Source: Ignavibacteriae bacterium HGW-Ignavibacteriae-3
GTDB taxonomy: Bacteria; Bacteroidota; Ignavibacteria; Ignavibacteriales; Melioribacteraceae
Assembly: GCA_002839795.1 (NCBI GenBank)
Contig: PGYS01000008.1
Coordinates: forward strand, 1-42,004
DNA: 42,004 nucleotides
Reading direction: 5' to 3'
The notes beneath the pieces are model-generated. The model made no database searches and had not been told where the DNA came from. It saw only the letters and a program-made list of their open reading frames with translations. The translations under genes were made by a program, and so were the position numbers. This document shows positions 18,058 through 26,331 of this stretch, piece after piece. The first letter of the stretch is position 1. Each line of letters begins with the position of its first letter.

Positions 18058-20295
18058 ATGAAATCATTTATACTGCTTTTTACAGTTTTATTCTTCTCCT
18101 CATGCATTTTATCAACAGCACAAACAGATTCAACAAAAACAGAACAATACTTAAAAGCGCTCGAAGCTCTTCAGAAGAAAGACACGACTTCAGCTGTAAC
18201 TCTTTTTAAGGAGTCGGCAAAAAAAAATAATGACGCGCCCTCATACTTCCAGCTTGCAAAAATTTACACCGCTTCTCAGTCTATTCAAGACTACACAAAA
18301 GCATACGATTACATAAAAGATGCTGTTGATAAAGATGAAAAAAATGTAGAGTACCGGCTTCTGAAAGCATTTTTAATGGAAGAACTCTTTTATACAGGTC
18401 CATTTTATAAGACTTTCAGAACGAGGGAAACTCTATTGTATGAAGATATTGCAAAAGATAATGACAATTGTGAAGAGGCATGGTTTAATCTTGGCCGGCT
18501 ATATAAAGAAGATTATATGAAGTATATGAACTCGGAATATTTTGATCAGATTGGAGATAGAGTTGTATTGTTGAATAATATTAGAATGGAGCCCTCAGCA
18601 TTTTATACCAACTCGCCAGCTCAAAAAGCAAGAATGCGAATGAGAGGCAGCACTTCCGCATGGGAGATGTACGACGGCTTTCGCAATTCTCTTCCCAAGC
18701 CTGCGTTAAAGTACACGCGCGTAGCCAATGAGGTATTTGTTAAATCTGAAAGGGCCTTTCTAAAATCTATTGATCTTACAAAAAATGAAAAAAGTTTTGT
18801 GGAATTGACGGAACTATATATTCTGGCAAATCAATATGATAAAGGATTGGAGCTTCTGAAAAAGATTGTGAGTCCGGGTGTTGATCCCGTAAAATTCTAT
18901 CTTGTCAGCGGAATGACGAATTATCTGGCTGGTAAAATTGATCTTTCGGAAAATGATTACAGAAAAGCATTTCATGCAATGAGCGGAGAGGAGCGCGAGA
19001 TATATACAAATTACAGTTTCAAAAAACTATTGAGACCGGAGACGGCCGATAGTCTTTCTGCAAAAGACAAAGAATTTGTTGAAGAATATTTTAATAAGTA
19101 CATGCAGGACAACGATCCATTTTTATTAACAGATTATAACGAGAGATATTTAGAACACATCACAAGGGTAATATATACCAATTTATTTCTCAGTGTAAAA
19201 AGGCTGAATATTGATGGATGGAAATCGGATCGTGGTGAAGTGGTAATCAGATACGGAATTCCGGAACAGATCAGAAGAATGCGGGCGATCTTCAACGGAA
19301 GAGGCGATCAGATGGAGACAGAAGTATTTTTTTATCCCGATAAAAGTTTTTCATTTTACGATCAAACCCGAAGAGGAAGATATGTTTTTAATGATCCGTC
19401 GATTGATGGAATTTTTGTTTCTCAGTCGCCCGAAAGCACTTTGGACTCAATTCTGGTTTACCGGAAAAATAAACCAGGGGGATATGTTCCAAAACTGATG
19501 GGACCTATTTTCTATACACCTTTTGCTACGTACCAATTTAAATCAAACGTGCCCTCTAAAACAGATATATATATAAGTTTTATTATAAACCCGAAAGATT
19601 CTTCCACACTTAAGGATTATTTTGATAGCGGGTATACTGCCGGACTCTTTTTGCTTGACAAAAATCACAATAAGATTACAGAAAAAATTTCCAATTTTCC
19701 TTCACTTAATTCAAATATGAAAACGACAATTAACAGCATAATGATAAATGCTGCCCCGCGCGAGGGGAATATTGCTTTCGAAATTCTAAGGAAAAAGGAT
19801 AACGGCGCTTTAACATATCACGATTCATTCAAAGTAAATAATTATTCCGGAAATGATCTGTCCATGAGTGATCTGGTCTTGTGCTTTGATGTTGGACATT
19901 CAGAGTTTCCGTCTTATATAAAAAGAACCAATACATATTTGCTTCCAAATCCTTCGAATTTCTACGCCAGTAATATGCCGCTATTTATTTACTATGAGTT
20001 AAACAATTTGTCCCTGAGCTCAAACAACAACACCGACTTCGAGCAAAAAATAACAATTCAGAAAAAAGAAGAGGGGGGTGTTGTAAATTCAATTCTTAGC
20101 GTTGTAGGATTGGATAAAGAGGGAAAGAAAGTGTCGCTCACTTCAAACTATCAGACACAGGAGAAAGATCCGCAGATGTATCTGCAGCTGGACATGACAA
20201 AATATGAACCTGGCGAGTATATTATAACGGTTAGTATAAAAGATAATGTTACTGGCAATGAAGTTAGCAGCAAAACAGAAATCAAGTGGCAGTAA
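18058..20295 (+). CDS. GWxTD-domain protein with TPR-like N-terminus, probable lipoprotein
   Basis: A 745-residue envelope protein. The N-terminus is hydrophobic with LFFSSC (13-18), a possible lipobox giving a lipidated Cys18; otherwise it is a normal signal peptide ending STAQ. Residues 25-320 are helical repeats resembling TPRs (QYLKALEALQKKDTTSAVTLF, PSYFQLAKIY, AWFNLGRLYKEDY). Residues about 340-480 form a GWxTD domain with GWKSDRGEVVIRYGIPEQ (from 387), in which Ser replaces the Thr of the name-giving motif. The C-terminal ~250 residues are beta-rich. GWxTD proteins are common in Bacteroidota, Chlorobi and Acidobacteria and have no established function. The next gene follows at 28 nt and is probably cotranscribed. 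Confidence 0.8.
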   Translation: MKSFILLFTVLFFSSCILSTAQTDSTKTEQYLKALEALQKKDTTSAVTLFKESAKKNNDAPSYFQLAKIYTASQSIQDYTKAYDYIKDAVDKDEKNVEYRLLKAFLMEELFYTGPFYKTFRTRETLLYEDIAKDNDNCEEAWFNLGRLYKEDYMKYMNSEYFDQIGDRVVLLNNIRMEPSAFYTNSPAQKARMRMRGSTSAWEMYDGFRNSLPKPALKYTRVANEVFVKSERAFLKSIDLTKNEKSFVELTELYILANQYDKGLELLKKIVSPGVDPVKFYLVSGMTNYLAGKIDLSENDYRKAFHAMSGEEREIYTNYSFKKLLRPETADSLSAKDKEFVEEYFNKYMQDNDPFLLTDYNERYLEHITRVIYTNLFLSVKRLNIDGWKSDRGEVVIRYGIPEQIRRMRAIFNGRGDQMETEVFFYPDKSFSFYDQTRRGRYVFNDPSIDGIFVSQSPESTLDSILVYRKNKPGGYVPKLMGPIFYTPFATYQFKSNVPSKTDIYISFIINPKDSSTLKDYFDSGYTAGLFLLDKNHNKITEKISNFPSLNSNMKTTINSIMINAAPREGNIAFEILRKKDNGALTYHDSFKVNNYSGNDLSMSDLVLCFDVGHSEFPSYIKRTNTYLLPNPSNFYASNMPLFIYYELNNLSLSSNNNTDFEQKITIQKKEEGGVVNSILSVVGLDKEGKKVSLTSNYQTQEKDPQMYLQLDMTKYEPGEYIITVSIKDNVTGNEVSSKTEIKWQ

Positions 20296-20312
20296 AAAGC
20301 ATTTAATTTATT

Positions 20313-20320
20313 GGAGGTGG
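20313..20320 (+). promoter_or_regulatory. Strong ribosome-binding site deciding the 20324 start
   Basis: GGAGGTGG precedes ATG at 20324 and is one of the few strong Shine-Dalgarno sequences in the window. It argues against longer in-frame starts (from 20246), which would overlap the GWxTD gene and hide the signal peptide. Confidence 0.7.
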
Positions 20321-20323
20321 AAT

Positions 20324-21046
20324 ATGAATATTCACAAAATATTAATATTGATTTTTCTTCTTCTTTTATATTTTCCTGCAGAAGCAAAAGTGGTGAAGGG
20401 GATAGTTGTGGAAAATTTGACAGGCCGGCCCATTTCAAATTGCTGGGTTTTGTTGAGCGAAAAAAATACAATCTACGCAATGGCCTATACCGATAGCGTT
20501 GGTTTGTTCCAATTTAATAATGTGACCTTGGGAAGATTTACACTTAAAGCTAAAAGTATAGGCTACGCAGAGGCTTTTGTGGGACCGATACTTATTTCGA
20601 AGCTTGACACTCTGACAATGATCGTCCAGCTGGACCAGGAGGACATTTTAATGGAAGAAATAGTTGTTCAGGAAAAAAGGATAGAAGAGGTGCTGGATAG
20701 AATACATTTCTATGAGAGAAAGGAATCAGGCTGGGGTAAATTTTTCACATACAACGATCTTAAAAATAAAGCATATGGTAAAATTTCGGACTTCTTGAGA
20801 ACTATATTGGGATTGAAGGTCTATGAAACCATGGGCGGGCTTGCGCTATATTCATCACGCGCAACTAACGGCTCTCTAAATGGAGAACAAATAACTATAT
20901 ATCTTGATGGAATGAGGATCGATTCCGGCTTTCTGGATTTAATGAATCCCAATGACATTGCCGCAATAGAATTTTATCATATTAATGAAACGCCTGCACA
21001 ATATTATGGCCGCAGCGGCTCGTTGGTAATCTGGACTAAGATGTAA
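20324..21046 (+). CDS. CarboxypepD_reg-like domain plus TonB-plug-like domain, no barrel
   Basis: A 240-residue secreted protein. Signal peptide residues 1-21 (MNIHKILILIFLLLLYFPAEA). Residues 22-105 form a carboxypeptidase regulatory-like beta-sandwich (VVKGIVVENLTGRPISNCWVL, LGRFTLKAKSIGYAE), the domain found at the N-terminus of SusC-type receptors. Residues about 110-240 resemble a TonB-receptor plug (EEIVVQEKRIEEVLDRI, SDFLRTILGLKVYE, ITIYLDGMRI, NPNDIAAIEFYH, YYGRSGSLVIWTK). It then stops, exactly where the ~600-residue barrel would normally begin. The next 500 bp are repeats, so this could be a natural plug-only protein or a receptor truncated by repeat or transposase activity. The frame itself is intact. 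It lies 28 nt after the GWxTD gene. Confidence 0.72.
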   Translation: MNIHKILILIFLLLLYFPAEAKVVKGIVVENLTGRPISNCWVLLSEKNTIYAMAYTDSVGLFQFNNVTLGRFTLKAKSIGYAEAFVGPILISKLDTLTMIVQLDQEDILMEEIVVQEKRIEEVLDRIHFYERKESGWGKFFTYNDLKNKAYGKISDFLRTILGLKVYETMGGLALYSSRATNGSLNGEQITIYLDGMRIDSGFLDLMNPNDIAAIEFYHINETPAQYYGRSGSLVIWTKM

Positions 21047-21140
21047 TCGGCAATAACGATAAATAATGGTGGCAGAATAAATTATATAATTGTGTGAGAA
21101 TAAATATGTGGGTAGAATTTATTAGTTATAAAAATTTCGT

Positions 21141-21278
21141 TCCTCCGGAGTCATCATTAATAATCCCTGAGGAATTATATATTGAGAAAATCATGAATAT
21201 GTGACACCGAATCCAAAGCGGCAAAAATCCCGGAGGATTACACAATTATATTTTACCGAATATTCCGCTCCTCCGGAG
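21141..21278. repeat. REP-type unit, copy 1
   Basis: A unit of about 138 bp starts TCCTCCGGAGTCATCATTAATAA and ends with another CTCCGGAG. Inside are the hairpins AATCC-CGGA-GGATT (21226-21239) and a TAATCCCTGAGGAATTA dyad. It is nearly identical to copy 2, which begins exactly 180 bp later. Confidence 0.85.
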
Positions 21279-21320
21279 CTTTGGTTATTATTAGAGTTTC
21301 TTGTGTTATAAATGTTAGAC

Positions 21321-21459
21321 TCCTCCGGAGTCATCATTAATAATCCCCGAGGAATTATATATTGATGAAATCATGAATATGTGACACCGAATCCAAAGCG
21401 GCAAAAATCCCGGAGGGATAACACAATTATATTTTATCGATTATTTCGCTCCTCCGGAG
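21321..21459. repeat. REP-type unit, copy 2
   Basis: It repeats copy 1 with few differences (CCCCGAGG for CCCTGAGG, an extra GAT, GGAGGGAT for GGAGGAT) and is likewise bounded by CTCCGGAG palindromes. Its internal hairpin ATCCC-GGA-GGGAT (21407-21419) is a perfect version of the imperfect one in copy 1. Confidence 0.85.
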
Positions 21460-21470
21460 TCTTCGACCTA

Positions 21471-21483
21471 ATCCCGGAGGGAT
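21471..21483. repeat. Solo REP hairpin
   Basis: ATCCC-GGA-GGGAT, identical to the internal hairpin of copy 2, stands alone 12 bp after that unit and upstream of the transposase gene. Confidence 0.75.
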
Positions 21484-21520
21484 GACATAATTATAGAATT
21501 GATTGTAAAATTTAACATAA

Positions 21521-21533
21521 ACCCCGAAGGGGT
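21521..21533. repeat. Solo REP-like hairpin next to the transposase start
   Basis: ACCCC-GAA-GGGGT, a variant hairpin ending 23 bp before the transposase ATG, is placed where a REP recognised by the encoded enzyme, or an element limiting its translation, might lie. Confidence 0.65.
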
Positions 21534-21556
21534 GAAATATTTGTAGGTGACATAAA

Positions 21557-22006
21557 ATGGCCGACACATATTCACAATTATACGTTCATATAATTTTCTC
21601 GGTTAAGGGAAGAGAACCATTGATAAAAGATTCGATTAAAAATGAATTATATGCGTACATAGGCGGAATAATAAAGAACAAAGGACAAAAACCGATCGCA
21701 ATTAACGGCACCGCGGATCATATCCACATCCTCGTTGGTTTTAAACCTGATAAATCTATATCAGAATTGGTTAGAGAAATAAAATCAAATTCATCAAAGT
21801 ACGTGAATGAAAATAAATTTCTGCCTGTTAAATTTCACTGGCAGGAGGGCTTTGGCGCTTTCACATACAGCCATTCACAAATAACAACCGTGGCAAATTA
21901 TATAGCACGCCAGGATGAACATCATAAACGGAAAGATTTTACAACCGAGTATGAAGATTTTTTGAAAAAATTTAATGTAAAATATGATGATAAATATATT
22001 TTATAA
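21557..22006 (+). CDS. IS200-like / REP-associated tyrosine transposase (RAYT)
   Basis: A 149-residue Y1 HUH single-strand transposase. The HUH pair is H55 and H57 in NGTADHIHILVGF; the catalytic tyrosine is Y115 in VANYIARQDEHHKRKDF; WQEGFGAF (95-102) is a further family signature. Such enzymes cleave and join single-stranded DNA at hairpins. It is directly preceded by a cluster of REP-like hairpins, and no TnpB gene is adjacent, which favours a RAYT or minimal IS200-type element over a full IS605. The coding frame is intact with all catalytic residues, so it may be active. It separates the plug-only gene (20324) from the CarboxypepD_reg gene (22106). Confidence 0.9.
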   Translation: MADTYSQLYVHIIFSVKGREPLIKDSIKNELYAYIGGIIKNKGQKPIAINGTADHIHILVGFKPDKSISELVREIKSNSSKYVNENKFLPVKFHWQEGFGAFTYSHSQITTVANYIARQDEHHKRKDFTTEYEDFLKKFNVKYDDKYIL

Positions 22007-22105
22007 TTATTTATTATTACTCATTAAAGCATTTTATTAAGACTTGGTAATAGCAAAAGTTTTTACTGCTCTACCCGGAAGCATCGATAATAATTTAGGG
22101 TTTGC

Positions 22106-23161
22106 ATGCAACGTTATCCGATATTTTTATTCAGAAATTTTATAAAAATTATTCTTCTGCTGGTTTTTTTATTTTGCAAAGAATCATTCTCTCAAAATTT
22201 ATATACGCTTGAGGGAAAGGTTATTGATTCCCAAACAAAAGAACCGCTCGCGTATGTAAGCGTATTTCTGTCACAGACTACAATCGGCGCCACAACTGAT
22301 GATGAAGGCTATTACAAGATCGGAAAGATACCGGAAGGGACCTTTGCTCTGGTGGCTTCTATGGTCGGTTATGAATCAAAGGTTGTTTCAGTTGATCTTG
22401 CGGGAAATCAGAACAGAGTCGTGAATTTCAATCTCGAAAGATCGGATTATCAATTCAGGCCAATTGAAGTTCGGGACAAGATTCCGAAAGAGTGGTTTGA
22501 TCAGCTGGAGATTTTTAAAAAAGCAATCTTAGGCGCGAATGCTTATGCCAAAAAGTGTGAATTTAAAAATCCGTATATAATAGATTTTAAAAAAGAGGGC
22601 GTGCTGCTGACCGCCACCGCAAGAGAAGCGATTGTGATTCAGAATAATGCTCTTGGATATAAAATTGATTGTGTTCTTAAAAGTTTTAAATATGACATCA
22701 GGAGCAGAGAAATCAGCTATCAGATATATCCCTCCTTTTCTGAACTTAATTCCGCAAATCAGGATTCCACAGAGGAGTACTTGTACAACCGGAAAAACGC
22801 TTATCTCGGTTCAATGGCTCAGCTGTTGACATCACTCGCAGCCGGTAAATATAATTTCAGGGACGACGGATTTGAATTGCGCGTTTCCGGCAGATTAATC
22901 GAAAGATCAACTGATATCGTTGAAGTTGACTCAGCAAGCGATAAATATTTTTTAAGAATAAAAGATTGCCTGCAGATTAAATACTGGAATTATGGAAAGC
23001 GAACATTTTCCACATTATGCCTTACAAGGGGAATTACCCAGTTCGATCCGTCCGGTTTTTTAATTTTTCCGGATGAGTTTGCGCTGAATGGAGAAATGTC
23101 TAAAGAAGGGGTCGCTACAATGCTTCCCCGTTTCTGGAAACCGAAAGAAGAACAGAAGTGA
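22106..23161 (+). CDS. CarboxypepD_reg-like secreted protein
   Basis: A 351-residue protein with a signal peptide of about 30 residues (IILLLVFLFCKESFSQ). Residues 33-115 form a carboxypeptidase regulatory-like domain (LEGKVIDSQTKEPLAYVSVF, TTDDEGYYKIGKIPEGTF, SMVGYESKVVSVDL). Residues 120-345 are not recognised in detail but resemble the mixed alpha/beta region of Bacteroidota proteins of unknown function that carry this N-terminal domain (DQLEIFKKAILG, CEFKNPYIIDFKKEGVLLTATA, ITQFDPSGFLIFPDEFALNGEMS). It ends 10 nt before the TonB-like gene and probably shares its transcript, suggesting a role in the outer membrane or periplasm. Function unknown. Confidence 0.75.
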   Translation: MQRYPIFLFRNFIKIILLLVFLFCKESFSQNLYTLEGKVIDSQTKEPLAYVSVFLSQTTIGATTDDEGYYKIGKIPEGTFALVASMVGYESKVVSVDLAGNQNRVVNFNLERSDYQFRPIEVRDKIPKEWFDQLEIFKKAILGANAYAKKCEFKNPYIIDFKKEGVLLTATAREAIVIQNNALGYKIDCVLKSFKYDIRSREISYQIYPSFSELNSANQDSTEEYLYNRKNAYLGSMAQLLTSLAAGKYNFRDDGFELRVSGRLIERSTDIVEVDSASDKYFLRIKDCLQIKYWNYGKRTFSTLCLTRGITQFDPSGFLIFPDEFALNGEMSKEGVATMLPRFWKPKEEQK

Positions 23162-23171
23162 ATTTTAACCC

Positions 23172-23879
23172 ATGCAGAACTGGCGAAAAAGATATCACAA
23201 AAACTTTACGATCGGAATGATGATTGCTGTCGCCGTTCATCTATTCGTAATTCTTTTCATTTTTTTTCTATTCAAAAATTCTAACCCAAATGAGCCGGAA
23301 TATTATTTCAACAGTTACACTATTCAACTAACAGACTTTCATTCAAAGGATACAAATTGGGGCGGGGGCGGTTCTTTCGGCAATAATGTTAATGATGTCG
23401 GAAAGGGTGTCTCATCATCTAAAACTTTAGCGGGTGTTCCAGTCCCGTCGCCGGAGCCGGCTGAAATTGAATTCGGGAATACAACCAATCTGGAAGATGC
23501 AAAAGATTCATTAATTGGCGGCGGAATGGGTTCAGGCACCGGAACGGGAACGGGAATAGGAAGCGGATCGGGAAGCGGTGTTGGCGAAGGTGATGGTTCC
23601 GGATGGGGATTTGGATATAAGCCTCTGCCGTTTATGCCCCGGCAAATTCTGGAAGTGGTTCCACAAAACACTGAAGGCACTAAAGGTACAATAAGACTGG
23701 TGCTCAAAATCGGGACTGACGGATCGGTTAAAGAAGATAAGGTAATATATAACACAACCAATAATGCTGCGTGCCTGAAGAATACTATGGAAGCAGCATA
23801 CAAATCCCGGTGGGAAAAAATTTCGATTGAGGGGAAACAGATTCAGTACTGGGTAGAAAAAACGTATAAATTTAATTGA
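23172..23879 (+). CDS. TonB-family energy-transducer-like protein with glycine-rich linker
   Basis: A 235-residue protein with TonB layout: a short cytoplasmic N-terminus, one membrane helix (MMIAVAVHLFVILFIFFLF, 16-34), a periplasmic linker, and a C-terminal TonB-like fold (about 155-235). That fold includes GTKGTIRLVLKIGTDGSVKEDKV and a Trp-rich end, WEKISIEGKQIQYWVEKTYKF. The linker is not the usual Pro/Lys-rich type: residues 115-147 are almost all Gly, Ser and Thr, with some acidic residues. It follows the CarboxypepD_reg gene by 10 nt. No ExbB or ExbD genes are nearby, so it presumably uses those encoded elsewhere. Coupling to a nearby substrate is inference. Confidence 0.75.
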   Translation: MQNWRKRYHKNFTIGMMIAVAVHLFVILFIFFLFKNSNPNEPEYYFNSYTIQLTDFHSKDTNWGGGGSFGNNVNDVGKGVSSSKTLAGVPVPSPEPAEIEFGNTTNLEDAKDSLIGGGMGSGTGTGTGIGSGSGSGVGEGDGSGWGFGYKPLPFMPRQILEVVPQNTEGTKGTIRLVLKIGTDGSVKEDKVIYNTTNNAACLKNTMEAAYKSRWEKISIEGKQIQYWVEKTYKFN

Positions 23880-23966
23880 TCCTTAACATTTATTAACATT
23901 TTCAACCGACAATCCACATAAGACTTTTCTATTTTAAAGCACTTTAAAATCTAATTCTGGTGAACA

Positions 23967-26087
23967 ATGCGTTTTTTCCTTCTTTTATTCTTTTCTTCTT
24001 TCCTTATTATTTACTCGCAAACAAAAACGGCCCGGGCCGTTCGGGTTTCATCTTCGCCAAATCTCGATGGCGTTCTTGACGATTCCGTGTGGCAGAAAGC
24101 GATTCCCATAAATGATTTTAAGCAGCAGGAGCCAATCGCAGGAAATGAACCTTCCTTACAAACTGAAGTTAGAATTATTTATGATGACGATTACTTATAC
24201 CTTGGCGTAATGTGTTACGATAATGAACCGGAAAAAATTATTGCCCGCGAACTCAAGTGGGATGGTTTCATCAGCGCCGACGATAACTTAAAACTTTTAT
24301 TCGATACATTTAATGATAACCGTTCAGCATACTGGTTCGCGACGAATCCGCTCGGCGCACAGGATGACGCACTTTTAACCGGTTTCGAAATGAAGAATTT
24401 TAACGAGGCCTGGAACGGCATCTGGGATGTCGAGTGCAAAATTCTTGAAAACGGCTGGAGCGCTGAATTCCGCTTTCCCCTCTCAACATTTAAATTTTAT
24501 AATAACGAAAAACAGGTTTGGGGTTTCAATATAGAGCGCGGAATAAGAAGAAAAAATGAAACTGTGCTCTGGACTTCCGTTGGAAAAAATCTGGGCCTTC
24601 TAAAAATTACGGAAGCGGGTGATTTAATGGGAATTGAAAATATCCGTCGGGGAAATCCCATTCATCTTAAACCATATCTTACTGCGGGGGCGGAATTTGT
24701 CAACGGCGATAAAAAATATATCCTTGAACCGGGACTTGATATAAAATACGGCGTTACAGAAACTCTCTCACTCGATGCCACCATTAATACCGATTTCGCC
24801 CAGGTTGAAAGCGACCGTGCGAGAATTAATCTTTCCCGCTTTCCATTATTCTTTCCGGAAAAGAGAGAATTCTTTTTGGAGGGAATGAAAACATTCGACT
24901 TTGGTCTCGGGGGCAGAGATAATCTTTTCTACAGCAGAAGAATCGGAATAAGCAGGGGCAGACAGGTTCCCATTATTGCAGGAGCTAAACTTGTAGGGCG
25001 GGTGGGCGATTTTGAAGTCGGCGCGATTAATATGCAAACTGCCTCTAAAGATGAAGAGCCGACAACAAATTATTCTGTGGCAAGGGCAAAGTATGATATA
25101 TTCGGTTCCTCTTCGGTCGGAGTTCTCTTTACAAACAAACTCTCAAGTAAGGGATACAGCCGGGGCATCGGTACAGACATGGATTTTCAATTCAATAATT
25201 TTCTTGGCGATAAAAACCTTATTGTTCATGCCGGCATTGCAAAAACCGACGAGAAGGATGGCGCTAAGAACTCCTGGGCGGGCAATTTTTTTGTCGATTA
25301 TCCAAATGATTTAATTGATACATATCTCGCCTACAGATTTATTCAGGGAGGATTCAATCCCGCAATGGGATTTGTTTCGCGAAAGAGTTTCCAGCAATTG
25401 ACTTATAATTTACAGCTTGCGCCAAGAATAAATCAGTATGGAATAAAGAAACTCGAATTCGAGGTTTTTGAATCGAGCATGTACTACGATAATAACGGCA
25501 ATCTTCAATCCGCACAATTTACGGTAACTCCCGTCGGAATTGAAACGGAAAGCGGGGATCAATTACAATTCGGCATTAACAGAACATTCGATAAACCGGC
25601 TGAAGATTTTGAAATATTCAACGGCAATCAAATTGCGGCCGGCGATTACTGGTACTCCACTTACAGCGCTTCAATAGAAACTTCACCGTCAAGAAGTGTT
25701 TACGGAGAAATAAACTACGGATGGGGAGGATATTACAGCGGATTGAGAAGATCTTTTTCATCAAGACTCTCCCTGGTAGCCAGCCGGCACCTTACAATAT
25801 CCGGAGACTATTCATATAATCAAATTGATATTAACAACAACGAACTAAAAACACATGAAATAGGCGGCCGCATTACCTACAGCTTCTCAACAAAAGTCGC
25901 ATCCTCCGTATTTACTCAGTGGAACAATGAAAATAACGAAGTAAATATAAATTACCGCATCAACTGGAAGCCGAAAGTGGGAAGTGATTTTTATCTTGTC
26001 ATCAATCATCTTCTGTCAACGGCGGATAAACTTCGATCGAAGGATTTTGCAATTCTCGCAAAATTTGTCTGGTTTATTATTATTTGA
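23967..26087 (+). CDS. DUF5916 protein with CBM9-like N-terminal domain
   Basis: A 706-residue outer-membrane-type protein. Signal peptide residues 1-18 (FFSSFLIIYSQ). Residues 25-205 are a family-9-like carbohydrate-binding fold (SPNLDGVLDDSVWQKA, VRIIYDDDYLYLGVMCYD, NGWSAEFRFPLSTFKF). Residues about 225-706 match DUF5916, with the hallmark DFAQVESDRARINLSRFPLFFPEKREFFLEG region (274-304) followed by beta-strand-rich sequence typical of a barrel. Members are widespread in Bacteroidota; sugar binding or import is suspected from the N-terminal domain but not proven. Length is near the family norm of 700-850. It lies 87 nt after the TonB-like gene, so a functional pairing is possible. Confidence 0.85.
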   Translation: MRFFLLLFFSSFLIIYSQTKTARAVRVSSSPNLDGVLDDSVWQKAIPINDFKQQEPIAGNEPSLQTEVRIIYDDDYLYLGVMCYDNEPEKIIARELKWDGFISADDNLKLLFDTFNDNRSAYWFATNPLGAQDDALLTGFEMKNFNEAWNGIWDVECKILENGWSAEFRFPLSTFKFYNNEKQVWGFNIERGIRRKNETVLWTSVGKNLGLLKITEAGDLMGIENIRRGNPIHLKPYLTAGAEFVNGDKKYILEPGLDIKYGVTETLSLDATINTDFAQVESDRARINLSRFPLFFPEKREFFLEGMKTFDFGLGGRDNLFYSRRIGISRGRQVPIIAGAKLVGRVGDFEVGAINMQTASKDEEPTTNYSVARAKYDIFGSSSVGVLFTNKLSSKGYSRGIGTDMDFQFNNFLGDKNLIVHAGIAKTDEKDGAKNSWAGNFFVDYPNDLIDTYLAYRFIQGGFNPAMGFVSRKSFQQLTYNLQLAPRINQYGIKKLEFEVFESSMYYDNNGNLQSAQFTVTPVGIETESGDQLQFGINRTFDKPAEDFEIFNGNQIAAGDYWYSTYSASIETSPSRSVYGEINYGWGGYYSGLRRSFSSRLSLVASRHLTISGDYSYNQIDINNNELKTHEIGGRITYSFSTKVASSVFTQWNNENNEVNINYRINWKPKVGSDFYLVINHLLSTADKLRSKDFAILAKFVWFIII

Positions 26088-26331
26088 TGTAACTAATTCC
26101 GGAATGGTCGAAAATTCTGCCTGCATATGCAGCACGGCTGACTATTTTAACGATCTTCCGGGTCAGGCATTATCTTTTCATGATACTGCTCTTGATCTTA
26201 TTCTTATATTTCTTTACGATTAGTTTTGAAATTTCGTTCTTTCTCTCGGATAATCAACACATTTTCGAAAATCAATTCGTGTTAATAAACGCTAACAGTG
26301 ATTTAATAATAATTAGCCGGCAATAAACAAA

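Noticed and set aside
21141-21459. CRISPR array
   Set aside because: Only two long units with a 180-bp period and internal hairpins; there are no short direct repeats separated by unique spacers and no cas genes.
23339-23803. 154-codon minus-strand frame with proline-rich sequence
   Set aside because: It is the antisense of the glycine-rich TonB linker, whose GC-rich codons avoid stops on the other strand.
25984-26223. 79-codon plus-strand frame at the end of the DUF5916 gene
   Set aside because: It mostly overlaps the DUF5916 gene in another frame and shows no domain.
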